Shown one piece after another: positions 1 through 8,071 of a stretch of 41,521 nt of DNA. The position numbers were made by a program, and so were the translations under genes. Position 1 is the first letter of the stretch. Every line of letters starts with the position of its first letter. This DNA comes from Rickettsia typhi (GTDB taxonomy: Bacteria > Pseudomonadota > Alphaproteobacteria > Rickettsiales > Deianiraeaceae). A model generated the notes under the pieces. That model was not told where the DNA came from and searched no databases. It saw only the letters and a list, made by a program, of their open reading frames with translations. The stretch spans positions 1 through 41,521 of the forward strand of contig CAMCQG010000008.1 of assembly GCA_945876965.1 (NCBI GenBank), given 5' to 3'.

Positions 1-1029
1 ATATTTCATCAAAATCAGAACTACCAGTTATCTCTTGATTATAACGGTATAAACCCCAAATTGCATCTTCATGTCCCATATTTATTATATTATCATCAAG
101 TTTATTGTCTTCTATAATTTGATATCCTGATTTTGATCTAGCACAAATAAAATCAATATTATTAATCTTCTTGGCAGCTTCAATATATCTTAATATCAAA
201 GTTGATATATTTTTATTTTCCTCATAACTATCTTCTTTACCTAAAAAACCATTTAAAGCATCTTCGGTTATTCCAATATCTTTTGTATAACTTGATATGA
301 CTTTTATTAACCCTTCTCTGTTTTTTTGCAATGGTTCAATTTTTTCTTTTATTTCCTCATAATCTATTTTTTTTAATTTATCAAAAACATCAATCATTTT
401 ACAATACTCGTAATCATTATCAAAAATCATTATATCGTTGTTTTTCCCATTATCGTTTTTTATCAACAAATCTAAAGCTAAAAATGCTTTATATTCTTTA
501 TTATTCTTATTATGAACCATAAGAGAACCAACAATCGAATATCCATTTTGTTCTTTTGCATCGTATCCATTAATATATTTATAATCTAACTGTTCTACAT
601 CTTTATTTTGATTTATTTTGTTTAACTTATCTCTAATTTTAGAATATGAATCTTGATTATATAATGGTGATGTACTTAAAATGGAGATTTGTGGCTGCAC
701 TTTTTTTTCTTTCAAATCTTCTGTAATTTTTCCTATCAAGCTTGTTACTCCATCTTTTGGATTATGAATGTATTTTTGGTTTTCAGGGTGCGTAAAATAT
801 GGTGCCAAACAATCATCTACATCTGTTAACATATAATAGTTATTTTCTGGATTGCTTTTTTTACACAATCATTAATTTTTTTTGCATTAAGTTGAGATAA
901 ATAATTAGAATTATTGTTGATTTTATCTAATATGTCGCTATTTTCTTCTTGGTTACTTGATAAAAATAGATGCTTGATAAGGTAATCATCTTGTTCTAAT
1001 ATTTTTTCTCCTTCTTTGTTGGTAACCAT
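1..1029 (-). pseudogene. Frameshifted HAD-like phosphatase/effector gene, runs off the left edge
   Basis: On the minus strand a 67-codon ORF begins with ATG at 1029 and stops at 826. A second frame is open from about 870 through position 1 and off the window. The two frames join smoothly if one A is added to a 7-A run (T-run 856-862 on the plus strand). The downstream part has HAD-like signatures: a hydrophobic strand ending in LTDVDDCL (motif I, DxD), ISILSTSP (motif II Ser/Thr) and IMIFDND (motif IV acidic pair). It is Asn/Lys/Asp-rich and lacks a signal peptide. Alternatively it is two coupled ORFs, because an ATG at 832 overlaps the first stop (ATGTTAA). The HAD assignment rests only on spaced motifs; a metabolic substrate cannot be inferred. 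The 3' end is missing. Confidence 0.5.
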
Positions 1030-1088
1030 ATTTATTTAAAATAATAAGCTGTATTATACAGTAATTAATAATAAAGTATTAAATATTA

Positions 1089-1116
1089 TTGACAATAAAA
1101 AAGAATATTTTATGTT
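1089..1116 (+). promoter_or_regulatory. Predicted sigma70-type promoter of the lipoprotein/helicase pair
   Basis: A perfect TTGACA (1089-1094) is followed after 16 bp by TATGTT (1111-1116). This places a start of transcription about 20 bp before the ATG at 1146. It lies in the 116-bp gap between divergent genes. Confidence 0.5.
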
Positions 1117-1145
1117 TAGTTAAATAAAATAAGTTATATATAGAT

Positions 1146-1487
1146 ATGAAGTTAATATTAACATTAACAGTATTAATGCTGTCAAATTGTACACAAAAAG
1201 AGCCATCAATTGCAACAAGAATAAGCAATACACTAGATTCTGCCGATCATGGAATTTTGTGTCAACGATCTGATGAGGTGGTGGATTACAATAATAAAAG
1301 TTGCTATCGTGTAGAAAAAGAAACAGGCCCAGTTATTGTTGGTGCTGAAAAAATAACGATTTCTGAACCTAAAAAAGAAATTGAAAAACCTTCTGTTATG
1401 GCGAAAAAACAGGTTAAAAAAATTAAAAAATACAAAAAAAGTCTTGCTGAAATGTGTATATCTAATGGTTTTAAAAAAAGAGGCTAA
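1146..1487 (+). CDS. Small putative lipoprotein, function unknown
   Basis: This 113-aa protein begins with a short hydrophobic signal (MKLILTLTVLMLSNC). The Leu-Ser-Asn-Cys box resembles a lipobox, although Asn just before the Cys is atypical. If the signal works, the mature protein would be a lipid-anchored periplasmic protein with Cys at residue 15. Three further Cys are present (about residues 39, 53 and 104), and there is a Lys/Pro/Glu-rich stretch (residues 75-98) like the flexible linkers of envelope proteins. No family is recognised. The next gene starts 18 bp downstream, so the two are probably co-transcribed from the promoter at 1089-1116. Weak lipobox and small size make the function and export uncertain. 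Confidence 0.55.
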   Translation: MKLILTLTVLMLSNCTQKEPSIATRISNTLDSADHGILCQRSDEVVDYNNKSCYRVEKETGPVIVGAEKITISEPKKEIEKPSVMAKKQVKKIKKYKKSLAEMCISNGFKKRG

Positions 1488-1505
1488 AAAATAATTTATA
1501 ATTTT

Positions 1506-2858
1506 GTGCAAACCAAAAAAAATGATCTAATTTTAACAGACGAGATAAATGAGTTTATAAAATTAGCTCTTGGTAAGCAAGAATTTACATTTTTGACCGG
1601 TGCCGCTGGAACAGGAAAATCAACAGCCCTAAGGCATTTAGTTTCTAGTTTATCTGGGACAAAAATACGATATGTTGTTTTGTCACCAACAGCTTTGGCT
1701 GCAATAAATGTTAATGGTCAAACAATTCATAGTTTTTTTAAACTTCCAATTGGAATAATCCATCAAAGTAATTTACGAATAAAGCGAGAGTCTCTAGATT
1801 TGTATGCAAAAATGGATCTTATGATTATAGATGAAATATCTATGGTTAGAGCTGATTTGCTTGATGCGGTAGATCATATTTTGCGAATGGCAAAGCGTAA
1901 TCACAAACCATTTGGTGGTGTTCGGGTTGTTGCAATCGGAGATTTATATCAACTGTCTCCAATCATAAACAAAGAAGAAGATGAGGTTTTTAAAACATTT
2001 TATAAAACTGGATATTTTTTTAGTGCCAAGGTTTTTCAAAATTTATTAGAACAAAATTCAATTAAAACACTAACTTTAACAAAGGTTTTTAGACAATCCG
2101 ATGATAAATTTATTAATATTTTGCATAAAATTCGTGATGGCAGCTATAATAATTCAGATCTTAAAGCTATTAACGATAGGGCAGGGGTCGAAAAAACAGA
2201 TAATACAATTATGTTATGTAGCACAAATTCAATCAAACATCAACAAAATACAACCAGAATAGATGCAATTAAAACACCAGAATTTGTTTTTACAGCAAAA
2301 ATGACAGATGATTTTGCAAAACAGGGCGAAAACAACCTACCTTCCCCTGCAAAGCTTATTTTAAAAATTGGAGCAACTGTTTTGTTTACAAAAAACAATC
2401 AAACTGCCGGATATTACAATGGAATGATTGGTACCGTTGAAAGTATAACGGATTATAAGACCGATAAACCAAAAATTATAATTTTGTCTGGTGGTAATAG
2501 TTATGTTGTAGAAAAAGAAGAGTGGCAAAAATTTTCTTATGAATACAACGAAAAAGAAGATTTGATGAGCAAAAAAACAACCGGTAAGTTCACACAATTT
2601 CCGCTTGATTTAGGTTATGCAATTACAATCCACAAAAGCCAAGGTCAGACATTCGAAAAAATTTTGATAAATCTAGGTTATGGAGCATTTTGCCACGGAC
2701 AAACATATGTGGCATTGAGTCGCTGCAAAACAATTGAAGGTTTGATTTTGGGGCAAAAAATTCGCGATAAAGATATTATTATAGATAATGATGTTCAGGA
2801 ATTTTATGAATCTTTTTTTAAAAAAACACAAAAACAAAACAATGATGATTTTTTTTAA
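1506..2858 (+). CDS. PIF1-like superfamily 1B DNA helicase
   Basis: This 450-aa ATP-dependent helicase has the PIF1/RecD-type (SF1B) arrangement. Walker A is GAAGTGKST (residues 32-40), Walker B is LMIIDEISMV (D109, E110), motif III is AIGDLYQLSP, followed by the arginine-containing TKVFRQ. The C-terminal motifs are AITIHKSQGQTF and YVALSRCK. The family unwinds 5'-3' at stalled forks, G-quadruplexes or recombination intermediates. There is no RecD N-terminal domain or RecBC partner nearby, so PIF1-like is better than RecD. The start is GTG at 1506; no in-frame ATG lies upstream of Walker A. The protein ends in an Asn/Lys/Gln-rich tail. Family call is firm; the cellular role is inferred. Confidence 0.88.
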   Translation: MQTKKNDLILTDEINEFIKLALGKQEFTFLTGAAGTGKSTALRHLVSSLSGTKIRYVVLSPTALAAINVNGQTIHSFFKLPIGIIHQSNLRIKRESLDLYAKMDLMIIDEISMVRADLLDAVDHILRMAKRNHKPFGGVRVVAIGDLYQLSPIINKEEDEVFKTFYKTGYFFSAKVFQNLLEQNSIKTLTLTKVFRQSDDKFINILHKIRDGSYNNSDLKAINDRAGVEKTDNTIMLCSTNSIKHQQNTTRIDAIKTPEFVFTAKMTDDFAKQGENNLPSPAKLILKIGATVLFTKNNQTAGYYNGMIGTVESITDYKTDKPKIIILSGGNSYVVEKEEWQKFSYEYNEKEDLMSKKTTGKFTQFPLDLGYAITIHKSQGQTFEKILINLGYGAFCHGQTYVALSRCKTIEGLILGQKIRDKDIIIDNDVQEFYESFFKKTQKQNNDDFF

Positions 2859-2896
2859 GTGTTTTTGATTCAAGCGAATTCTGAGATCTATTCTAT

Positions 2897-3060
2897 CTAT
2901 ATCTGTTTTTTAATGTCTTCTGTGTATCCAGTTTTATCAAAAAAGCTTTTTATAGCGCTGCATCCATATTGCTAATAAAATTACCAGTATCTTTAAAACT
3001 TATCGAATTCATTTTTTATATCATTTTCTTTACCTTGTGTTTTTATGCGCTTATTAATAA
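2897..3060 (-). pseudogene. Remnant of a small decayed ORF
   Basis: The 271-bp gap between the helicase and gltX holds no intact gene. On the minus strand three short open segments in different frames read on from each other: KRIKTQGKENDIKNEFDKF, then KDTGNFISNMDAA, then IKSFFDKTGYTEDIKKQI before a TAG at 2897-2899. Each switch needs one small indel. The pieces are charged and helical, like the other accessory proteins here, which suggests a decayed gene rather than chance. No family is recognised and chance open frames cannot be excluded. Confidence 0.3.
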
Positions 3061-3129
3061 ATATTTTTATATTGAATATTAAAATAACAAAAGATATTTT
3101 TTGATAAAACCATTAAAATATTTAATCAA

Positions 3130-4485
3130 ATGTCACAAATAATAACAAGATTTGCACCTTCTCCAACAGGAATGTTGCATATTGGTGGAGCAAGAACTGC
3201 ACTTTTTAATTACTTATTTGCCAAAAAAAATGGTGGCAAATTTTTATTAAGAATAGAAGATACGGATGTTGCGAGGTCGACAAAAGAAGCAAAAGATGCT
3301 ATTTTATTGGGCATGAATTGGCTTAAATTGCAATGGGATGAAGATGTTGTTTATCAAATGGAAGGGCAGGGCAGACACAAAGAGGTTGCTGAAAAATTAG
3401 TTGCACAAGGTAAAGCTTATTATGCATATGATGATATGGAGCAAATTGCAAAAGAAAGGGCTTCTTCTAAAATATATCGATATAATCCCAAATGGAGAAA
3501 TGGAGATTTACAGGTACCAACTGATATAAAGCCAACTATAAGATTAAAAATTCCTGCTGGAAAAACAGAGTGGAATGATTTGGTAAAGGGTAAAATAGAA
3601 TTTGATAATAGCGAAATTGAAGATTTTGTTTTGTTGCGTTCCGATGGTGTACCAACTTATATGTTAGCGGTTGTATGTGACGATATTGATATGAAAATTA
3701 CTCATGTGATTCGGGGAGACGACCATGTTAGTAATACTCCAAAGCAAATTTTAATATACAATGCGATTGGCGATAAATTACCAGAATTTGGACATATTCC
3801 TTTGATTTACGACATTGAGGGGCAAAAATTATCAAAAAGAAAAGGGGCGGTTGCAGTTGGCGATTATGAAAAAATGGGTTATTTACCTGATGCAATTAAT
3901 AGTTACCTGATGCAACTTGGTTGGGCAAGTAAGACCGCTGCTGATAAATTGATGAATTTAGATGAAGCGGCAAAAGTTTTTGATGTAAGCGAGCTTGGTA
4001 GCTCTCCATCTAGATTTGATTTTGATAAGCTTAATTTTATTAATTTACAATATTTACAGTCCAAGACCGATGATGAAATTTTAGATATCATAAAGGGCAG
4101 GGCAGATAGATTACTTGACGATGATGAATTATGTGCTATTAAGGGAATTGCATCAGAAATAAAAAAATGTAATACAATTAACGATTTGATGGCTTTAGGG
4201 ATGCTATTTACAAAAAATGAATTAAAGCGTGATGCAGATGCTATAAAAATGATTGAAAATAATGCGGATATTAAAAGTAAATTATTTAAAGTAATAGAAG
4301 ATTTAGAAAAAATTGATGATTTTAAGCAAAATTTTGATGATTTTTTAAAAGTAAATTCTTTAAAGTTTGGTTTTGTTGGGCCAATACTTCGTAGTATTTT
4401 GATTGGCAAAACATCGTCTCTTGGTGTTAAAGATATAGTTATGGCGTTAGGTAAAAATGAATGTTTGAAAAGATTTAATATATGA
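3130..4485 (+). CDS. gltX: Glutamate--tRNA ligase
   Basis: A 451-aa class I glutamyl-tRNA synthetase. The Rossmann fold opens with RFAPSPTGMLHIGG (HIGH box equivalent at residues 17-20), then RIEDTD. The second signature is KLSKR (residues 233-237). The C-terminal half is the all-helical anticodon-binding region. Length is slightly below the usual 465-490 aa. It charges tRNA-Glu in the cytosol; in many alphaproteobacteria a GltX also mischarges tRNA-Gln for GatCAB, and whether this copy does so cannot be told here. Its last codons overlap the ribH start by 4 bp (ATGA), which implies translational coupling. The ATG at 3130 sits right before the canonical N-terminus and has no Shine-Dalgarno motif. 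Confidence 0.97.
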   Translation: MSQIITRFAPSPTGMLHIGGARTALFNYLFAKKNGGKFLLRIEDTDVARSTKEAKDAILLGMNWLKLQWDEDVVYQMEGQGRHKEVAEKLVAQGKAYYAYDDMEQIAKERASSKIYRYNPKWRNGDLQVPTDIKPTIRLKIPAGKTEWNDLVKGKIEFDNSEIEDFVLLRSDGVPTYMLAVVCDDIDMKITHVIRGDDHVSNTPKQILIYNAIGDKLPEFGHIPLIYDIEGQKLSKRKGAVAVGDYEKMGYLPDAINSYLMQLGWASKTAADKLMNLDEAAKVFDVSELGSSPSRFDFDKLNFINLQYLQSKTDDEILDIIKGRADRLLDDDELCAIKGIASEIKKCNTINDLMALGMLFTKNELKRDADAIKMIENNADIKSKLFKVIEDLEKIDDFKQNFDDFLKVNSLKFGFVGPILRSILIGKTSSLGVKDIVMALGKNECLKRFNI

Positions 4486-4931
4486 AGATAGCAATTATTA
4501 CTGCAAAATTTAACAGCGAAATTACATCACAATTAGAGCTTGGTTGTGTAAACAGATTAAAAGAAAGGTATGATAGCTATTTTTCTGAACATATGGTTAA
4601 AATAGAATTTGATCAATTTTATTGCCCCGGTGTAATTGAGTTGGTTTATTGTGCAAAAAAAGCAATTGAAGAGGAAATATATGATGTTGTTGTTGTTTTA
4701 GGTGCTGTTATAAAAGGAGATACCGATCATTATGAATATGTTTGTAATTTTGTTACAAACGGAATCTCGACACTAACAACAATATCTTCAATTCCTATCG
4801 TTTTTGGTATCTTAACAGTCAAAGACGAACAACATGCAATCGATAGAGCTGATATAAATAAGATTAATATTGGAGAATCTTATGCTGACACCGCAATTGA
4901 AATGGCAAAAATCAGCCACTTTAATTTTTAA
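4482..4931 (+). CDS. ribH: 6,7-dimethyl-8-ribityllumazine synthase
   Basis: This 149-aa enzyme condenses 5-amino-6-ribitylamino-uracil with 3,4-dihydroxy-2-butanone 4-phosphate to lumazine, the penultimate riboflavin step. The N-terminal strand with its aromatic residue (TAKFNSEI), the PGVIEL segment, VVVLGAVIKGDTDHYEYV with the catalytic His83, and FGILTVKDEQHAIDRA are all in family order. Length matches the usual 150-160 aa. It overlaps gltX by 4 bp. The pathway partner ribD lies at 28.1 kb, so riboflavin genes are dispersed rather than in one operon. No FMN riboswitch is visible upstream, as expected for an internal operon gene. Confidence 0.95.
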   Translation: MKIAIITAKFNSEITSQLELGCVNRLKERYDSYFSEHMVKIEFDQFYCPGVIELVYCAKKAIEEEIYDVVVVLGAVIKGDTDHYEYVCNFVTNGISTLTTISSIPIVFGILTVKDEQHAIDRADINKINIGESYADTAIEMAKISHFNF

Positions 4932-4975
4932 TACAGCGCGTTTTATCAAAAATAATAAAAATAACTACCCGAACA

Positions 4976-5165
4976 GCTATGATATTATTTACAAATTTTA
5001 TAAAGTATAATATTTTTATATATATAAAATCGTAATATTGTTTACAAACGATAACCCAAAGAGTTATCATATTATTTTCAATTTTTACAAAGTATCATAT
5101 TTTTAACAACCCAAACCATACCAACAAAATCATAATATTATTTACTCATAATAAATATTATGATA
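4976..5165. repeat. Degenerate AT-rich tandem duplication in a 383-bp gene-free gap
   Basis: The gap 4932-5314 has no gene. A segment starting at 4976 (GCTATGATATTATTTAC...) recurs at 5063 (GTTATCATATTATTTTC...) with roughly 80% match over about 45 bp. The following block (AAAATCGTAATATTGTTTAC at 5026) recurs at 5126 (AAAATCATAATATTATTTAC). Spacing is 87 to 100 bp, so it reads as two diverged copies with an indel. A short inverted repeat, GATAAC/GTTATC around 5050-5068, lies between copies and might act as a weak terminator after ribH. The rest of the gap shows nothing. Confidence 0.45.
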
Positions 5166-5314
5166 AATAAATTTAAATAAAGGCAACAAACGGTAGTTTT
5201 ATCTAAATTTTTTATTATTTAAGATAATATAAAAAGTCTTATTTAGTTATAGTTTTTTTGTAGTAAATCGAGGAATTGCTTAATTAGATCCTGCTATATT
5301 TTAATTTTTGTGTT

Positions 5315-5608
5315 TTATCTTGATTTAATCATTTTATGTATTTCTTTGGATTCGATTAATTTTCTTAAATTATCATATCCTCCAATATTTTGACCTTTTA
5401 TGGTAATTTGAGGTATAAACGATGAATTAAATTTTTTTTGCAAAAATTGAGCCCTTTCATTTCTATCATTCGAAACCTCGTGCATTATGTAGTCTATTTT
5501 ATTATCTTTTAATAATTTTTCTGATTTTCTGCAATAAGGACACCATTCTGCACCATAAATTTCAACAACGGCAACCAAAATGTAACAAAGTGCAAAGATA
5601 TTTTTCAT
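5315..5608 (-). CDS. Glutaredoxin (dithiol, CPYC type)
   Basis: A 97-aa thioredoxin-fold oxidoreductase of the GrxC type. It contains the strand VVEIYGAEW, the redox site CPYC (C23-C26), the cis-proline segment FIPQITI, and the glutathione-binding GGYDNL. It would reduce protein disulfides or glutathionylated proteins with glutathione. The first 13 residues (MKNIFALCYILVA) are hydrophobic and extend past the usual N-terminus. Either it has a signal-anchor-like extension, or translation begins at an internal TTG shortly before VAVVEIYG, giving a cytosolic protein of normal size. No ribosome-binding site decides between them. Fold and active site are certain; location is not. Confidence 0.9.
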   Translation of the reverse strand: MKNIFALCYILVAVVEIYGAEWCPYCRKSEKLLKDNKIDYIMHEVSNDRNERAQFLQKKFNSSFIPQITIKGQNIGGYDNLRKLIESKEIHKMIKSR

Positions 5609-5660
5609 AAAATTTTAAAGTCAATTAGCTTATTTGTAATATGTCATAAGGTTATTGAGA

Positions 5661-5736
<76 letters not shown>

Positions 5737-5823
5737 AACATTTTTATTTGAATGTATATTTTTTATTATGCAATTTATTTTTTATTTTTTATTATTTAAT
5801 TTAAAACAATCTTTTGTTTACTT

Positions 5824-6853
5824 TTATATGTTATTTGGCGCGCGACCTGCTATGGCGGTTTTGTTGTTTGGTGTTGGTGCTGGTGCCGATGTTAATGTTG
5901 TTGATGCCTGCATATCAACAGCATTAGGCGTGTTATGTTTTATTGGATCTTCTACTGTTTTTGACTTTGTTTGTGTCGCCGGCATTGTTGTTGACCCTGA
6001 GAATAAAGAGGTATCATCCATTGGATTTTTTGCTTTCTGTTCTTTTTTGCCATCTCTTTTACTTTTTGTTGCGCTGCCACTTCTTTCTCTGCTTTTGTCG
6101 CCGCTTCTTTTGTATTTTTTACCGCTTTCCCTTCTTTCCCTGCTTCTTTTGTTGGCTCTCCTTTTTTTTCCTCTTCTAATTTTTCCTTTGCCTTTTCTGA
6201 TATATTTTTTTTACACGTTATTTCTGTTTTTGCCAAATTAATATTTCTTATTTTTTCATTTATTTTTTTTCTACGATCATCATCTACCCCTACATTTTTA
6301 TCTGGATGGTACTGGAGGGACATTTTGCGATAAGTTTTATTCAGTAAATTTTGGGGTTCTTGCTTTGATAACTCGTCTAATTGTTTCTTAGTTAAACCTA
6401 TATCTTTAAAGGCTTTTTCAAGAATGTCCTCTTCTTTTGACTGATTACCTCTTCCTGTGCTTCCGGACACATCTTTATTACTATCTTCTTTTTTCCCATA
6501 CACTTCCACAGATCTAGCTCTGGCTTCTTCAAGAGTGATTCCATATGGCTGATCAATACGCTGAATTCTTCTTTTAGTACGAGCTATAAGAACTTCTTTT
6601 TGATTTTCTATGTTATGGTCATCATTCTTTGCATTTTTTTTCAATAAATTCAATTTTTCAATAATAGCCTGATATTCTTTTTTTAAATCAACATCCTCTC
6701 CTTTTTTCTTTTATAGATATTATCAAGTTCTGCTTCTATTTTTTTAAGTTCTATTTCCGTTTTTTCGTCACTTTCCTTACCTTTCATATATTTTCTATTT
6801 TCCTGGCTAGGATCTGAGGAAAGAAGATTCAAAAAACTTTTAACTAAAACCAC
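5824..6853 (-). pseudogene. J-domain (DnaJ-like) protein gene broken by two poly-A frameshifts
   Basis: Three consecutive minus-strand frames form one protein if one A is added at each of two 6-A runs (plus-strand T-runs 6702-6707 and 6026-6031). Frame one starts at GTG 6853 (or ATG 6787) and is Glu/Lys-rich coiled coil. Frame two (6653-5952 as an ORF) holds the J-domain: helix LLNKTYRKMSLQY, the HPD motif (codons at 6300-6308), then KINEKIRNINLAK, and a long Lys/Glu/Ala coiled coil. Frame three (6021-5824) gives a Ser/Thr/Pro/Ala-rich C-terminal tail. J-domains stimulate Hsp70 ATPase; a J-domain outside DnaJ/CbpA context with coiled coils suggests an effector or dedicated co-chaperone. Decay, transcriptional slippage or sequence error are all possible. 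Confidence 0.72.
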
Positions 6854-6910
6854 AATATTAATTATTAATTTTATAACAAAATATGTCTATATATTTCTAT
6901 AATAGTAAAG

Positions 6911-7915
6911 TCATAAATTATTTAATTCAAATTTTAATATAGAAATACCTACATCTTCACTGTATTGCTTGATTTTTGTTTCTACTTTTAATAATTTACT
7001 TAAAACAATATTTACTTTTTTTATTGTAAGCTTTGTTAATTGTTTGCGATAATTTGGAACCCTTTTAAAAAATATACGATTTTTTATTATTTCACTTTCA
7101 ATATTGCTACCACAAGAAATATTAACTAACATTTCTTTTAGTTTTAAAAAGTGAAACACGGTAAATCTAATAATTCCAACAGAATTATTGCCTTCAAAAA
7201 TTGCACGATCAAGTTCGATAATTGCAGTTTTTAAGTCCCCTACCCCAATACTATCCAAAAAAACATCTGGCGTATAGGCCAACGAATCATCTATTATCAT
7301 TTGACAAATATCAATTGTTAATTGCTCATTTTTATCCAAAAAAAGAACAATCTTTAAAAGTTCATTTTTTAAAGCCATTCGGTCACCAGTAAAGCATGAT
7401 GCAATAAATTTTGGCACATTTTGATCAAAATTTATACCATTTGCACTTAAAAAACTGTTTGCAATTTTTATAGAATCTTCAATTGTGTCAGAATAGCAGC
7501 CTATTGAACATAATGCACCATTTGCTTCGTATAATATACGCAAAGAAGATTTTGTATCCAAATCTTCGGCTATAATCACAATTAAAACATCTTTATTTAT
7601 ATCGTTTATTTTGTTGACAATATTTTGAATTGATGGCGTTAATTTATTGCTAGCAGATTTTATTTTGATAACTTTTTTAACGGGAATCAAATCGTAATTC
7701 ATAAGCTCAGAAAACATAACCTTTGATGTCTCTTCTGGGCTTGAAAAATCTAAATTAACAATATTTTTTGCAAATTCTGCCCCCAAAAACTTAGAGCAAA
7801 TCATATTTACAATATCAATTTTAACCCCATAGTCTACACCGTGCAACAAAACTGAAAAAATATTTTTACCAATTTCTGGTATAAATTGTTGTATTTGTTG
7901 AGAATTTATTTTCAT
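6911..7915 (-). CDS. holA: DNA polymerase III subunit delta
   Basis: The 334-aa protein resembles HolA, the clamp-loader subunit that opens the beta sliding clamp. The N-terminal domain resembles an AAA+ fold without a Walker A, with FSVLLHGVDYGVKID, the strand DVLIVIIAED and the following SSLRILYEANGA typical of the delta family. The middle has the characteristic TGDRMALKNELLKIVLF helix. The C-terminal collar domain contains the IRFTVFHFLKLKEML and YRKQLTKLT segments. Length matches the family (330-345 aa). In many alphaproteobacteria holA follows leuS and lptE; here it sits near leuS but divergent, separated by an oxidoreductase, and lptE is not seen. Confidence 0.88.
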   Translation of the reverse strand: MKINSQQIQQFIPEIGKNIFSVLLHGVDYGVKIDIVNMICSKFLGAEFAKNIVNLDFSSPEETSKVMFSELMNYDLIPVKKVIKIKSASNKLTPSIQNIVNKINDINKDVLIVIIAEDLDTKSSLRILYEANGALCSIGCYSDTIEDSIKIANSFLSANGINFDQNVPKFIASCFTGDRMALKNELLKIVLFLDKNEQLTIDICQMIIDDSLAYTPDVFLDSIGVGDLKTAIIELDRAIFEGNNSVGIIRFTVFHFLKLKEMLVNISCGSNIESEIIKNRIFFKRVPNYRKQLTKLTIKKVNIVLSKLLKVETKIKQYSEDVGISILKFELNNL

Positions 7916-7918
7916 AAT

Positions 7919-8025
7919 TTGATATTTTTTTATAAAATAATTATATCAAACAAACCTATTTGATTACATTTCTATTATGCAATTTATTTTTTAAAATCTT
8001 TTTTGATATTTTTTATAAAATAATT
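7919..8025. repeat. Direct repeat in the holA/oxidoreductase divergent gap
   Basis: TTGATATTTTTTTATAAAATAATT at 7919-7942 recurs at 8003-8025 with one T fewer. Both copies lie between the divergent starts of holA and the oxidoreductase. A separate 21-nt string beginning TATTATGCAATTTATTTTTT occurs at 7973-7993 and also at 5764-5784 next to tRNA-Thr. The sequences are AT-rich, so part of this could be low complexity. Confidence 0.4.
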
Positions 8026-8071
8026 GCAAATTATATATTTGTATATTTGTTATCAATATAATATAACTTCG

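Noticed and set aside
3903-4409. 168-codon minus-strand frame inside gltX
   Set aside because: Ser/Lys-rich shadow of a well-conserved synthetase; no motif and no room for its own signals.
4932-5314. CRISPR-like array in the gap after ribH
   Set aside because: Only two diverged copies of a long AT-rich unit; no short exact repeats with unique spacers.
5768-6241. Plus-strand Leu/Phe-rich, membrane-like open frame
   Set aside because: It is antisense to the J-domain gene; the minus strand carries recognisable HPD and coiled-coil sequence.
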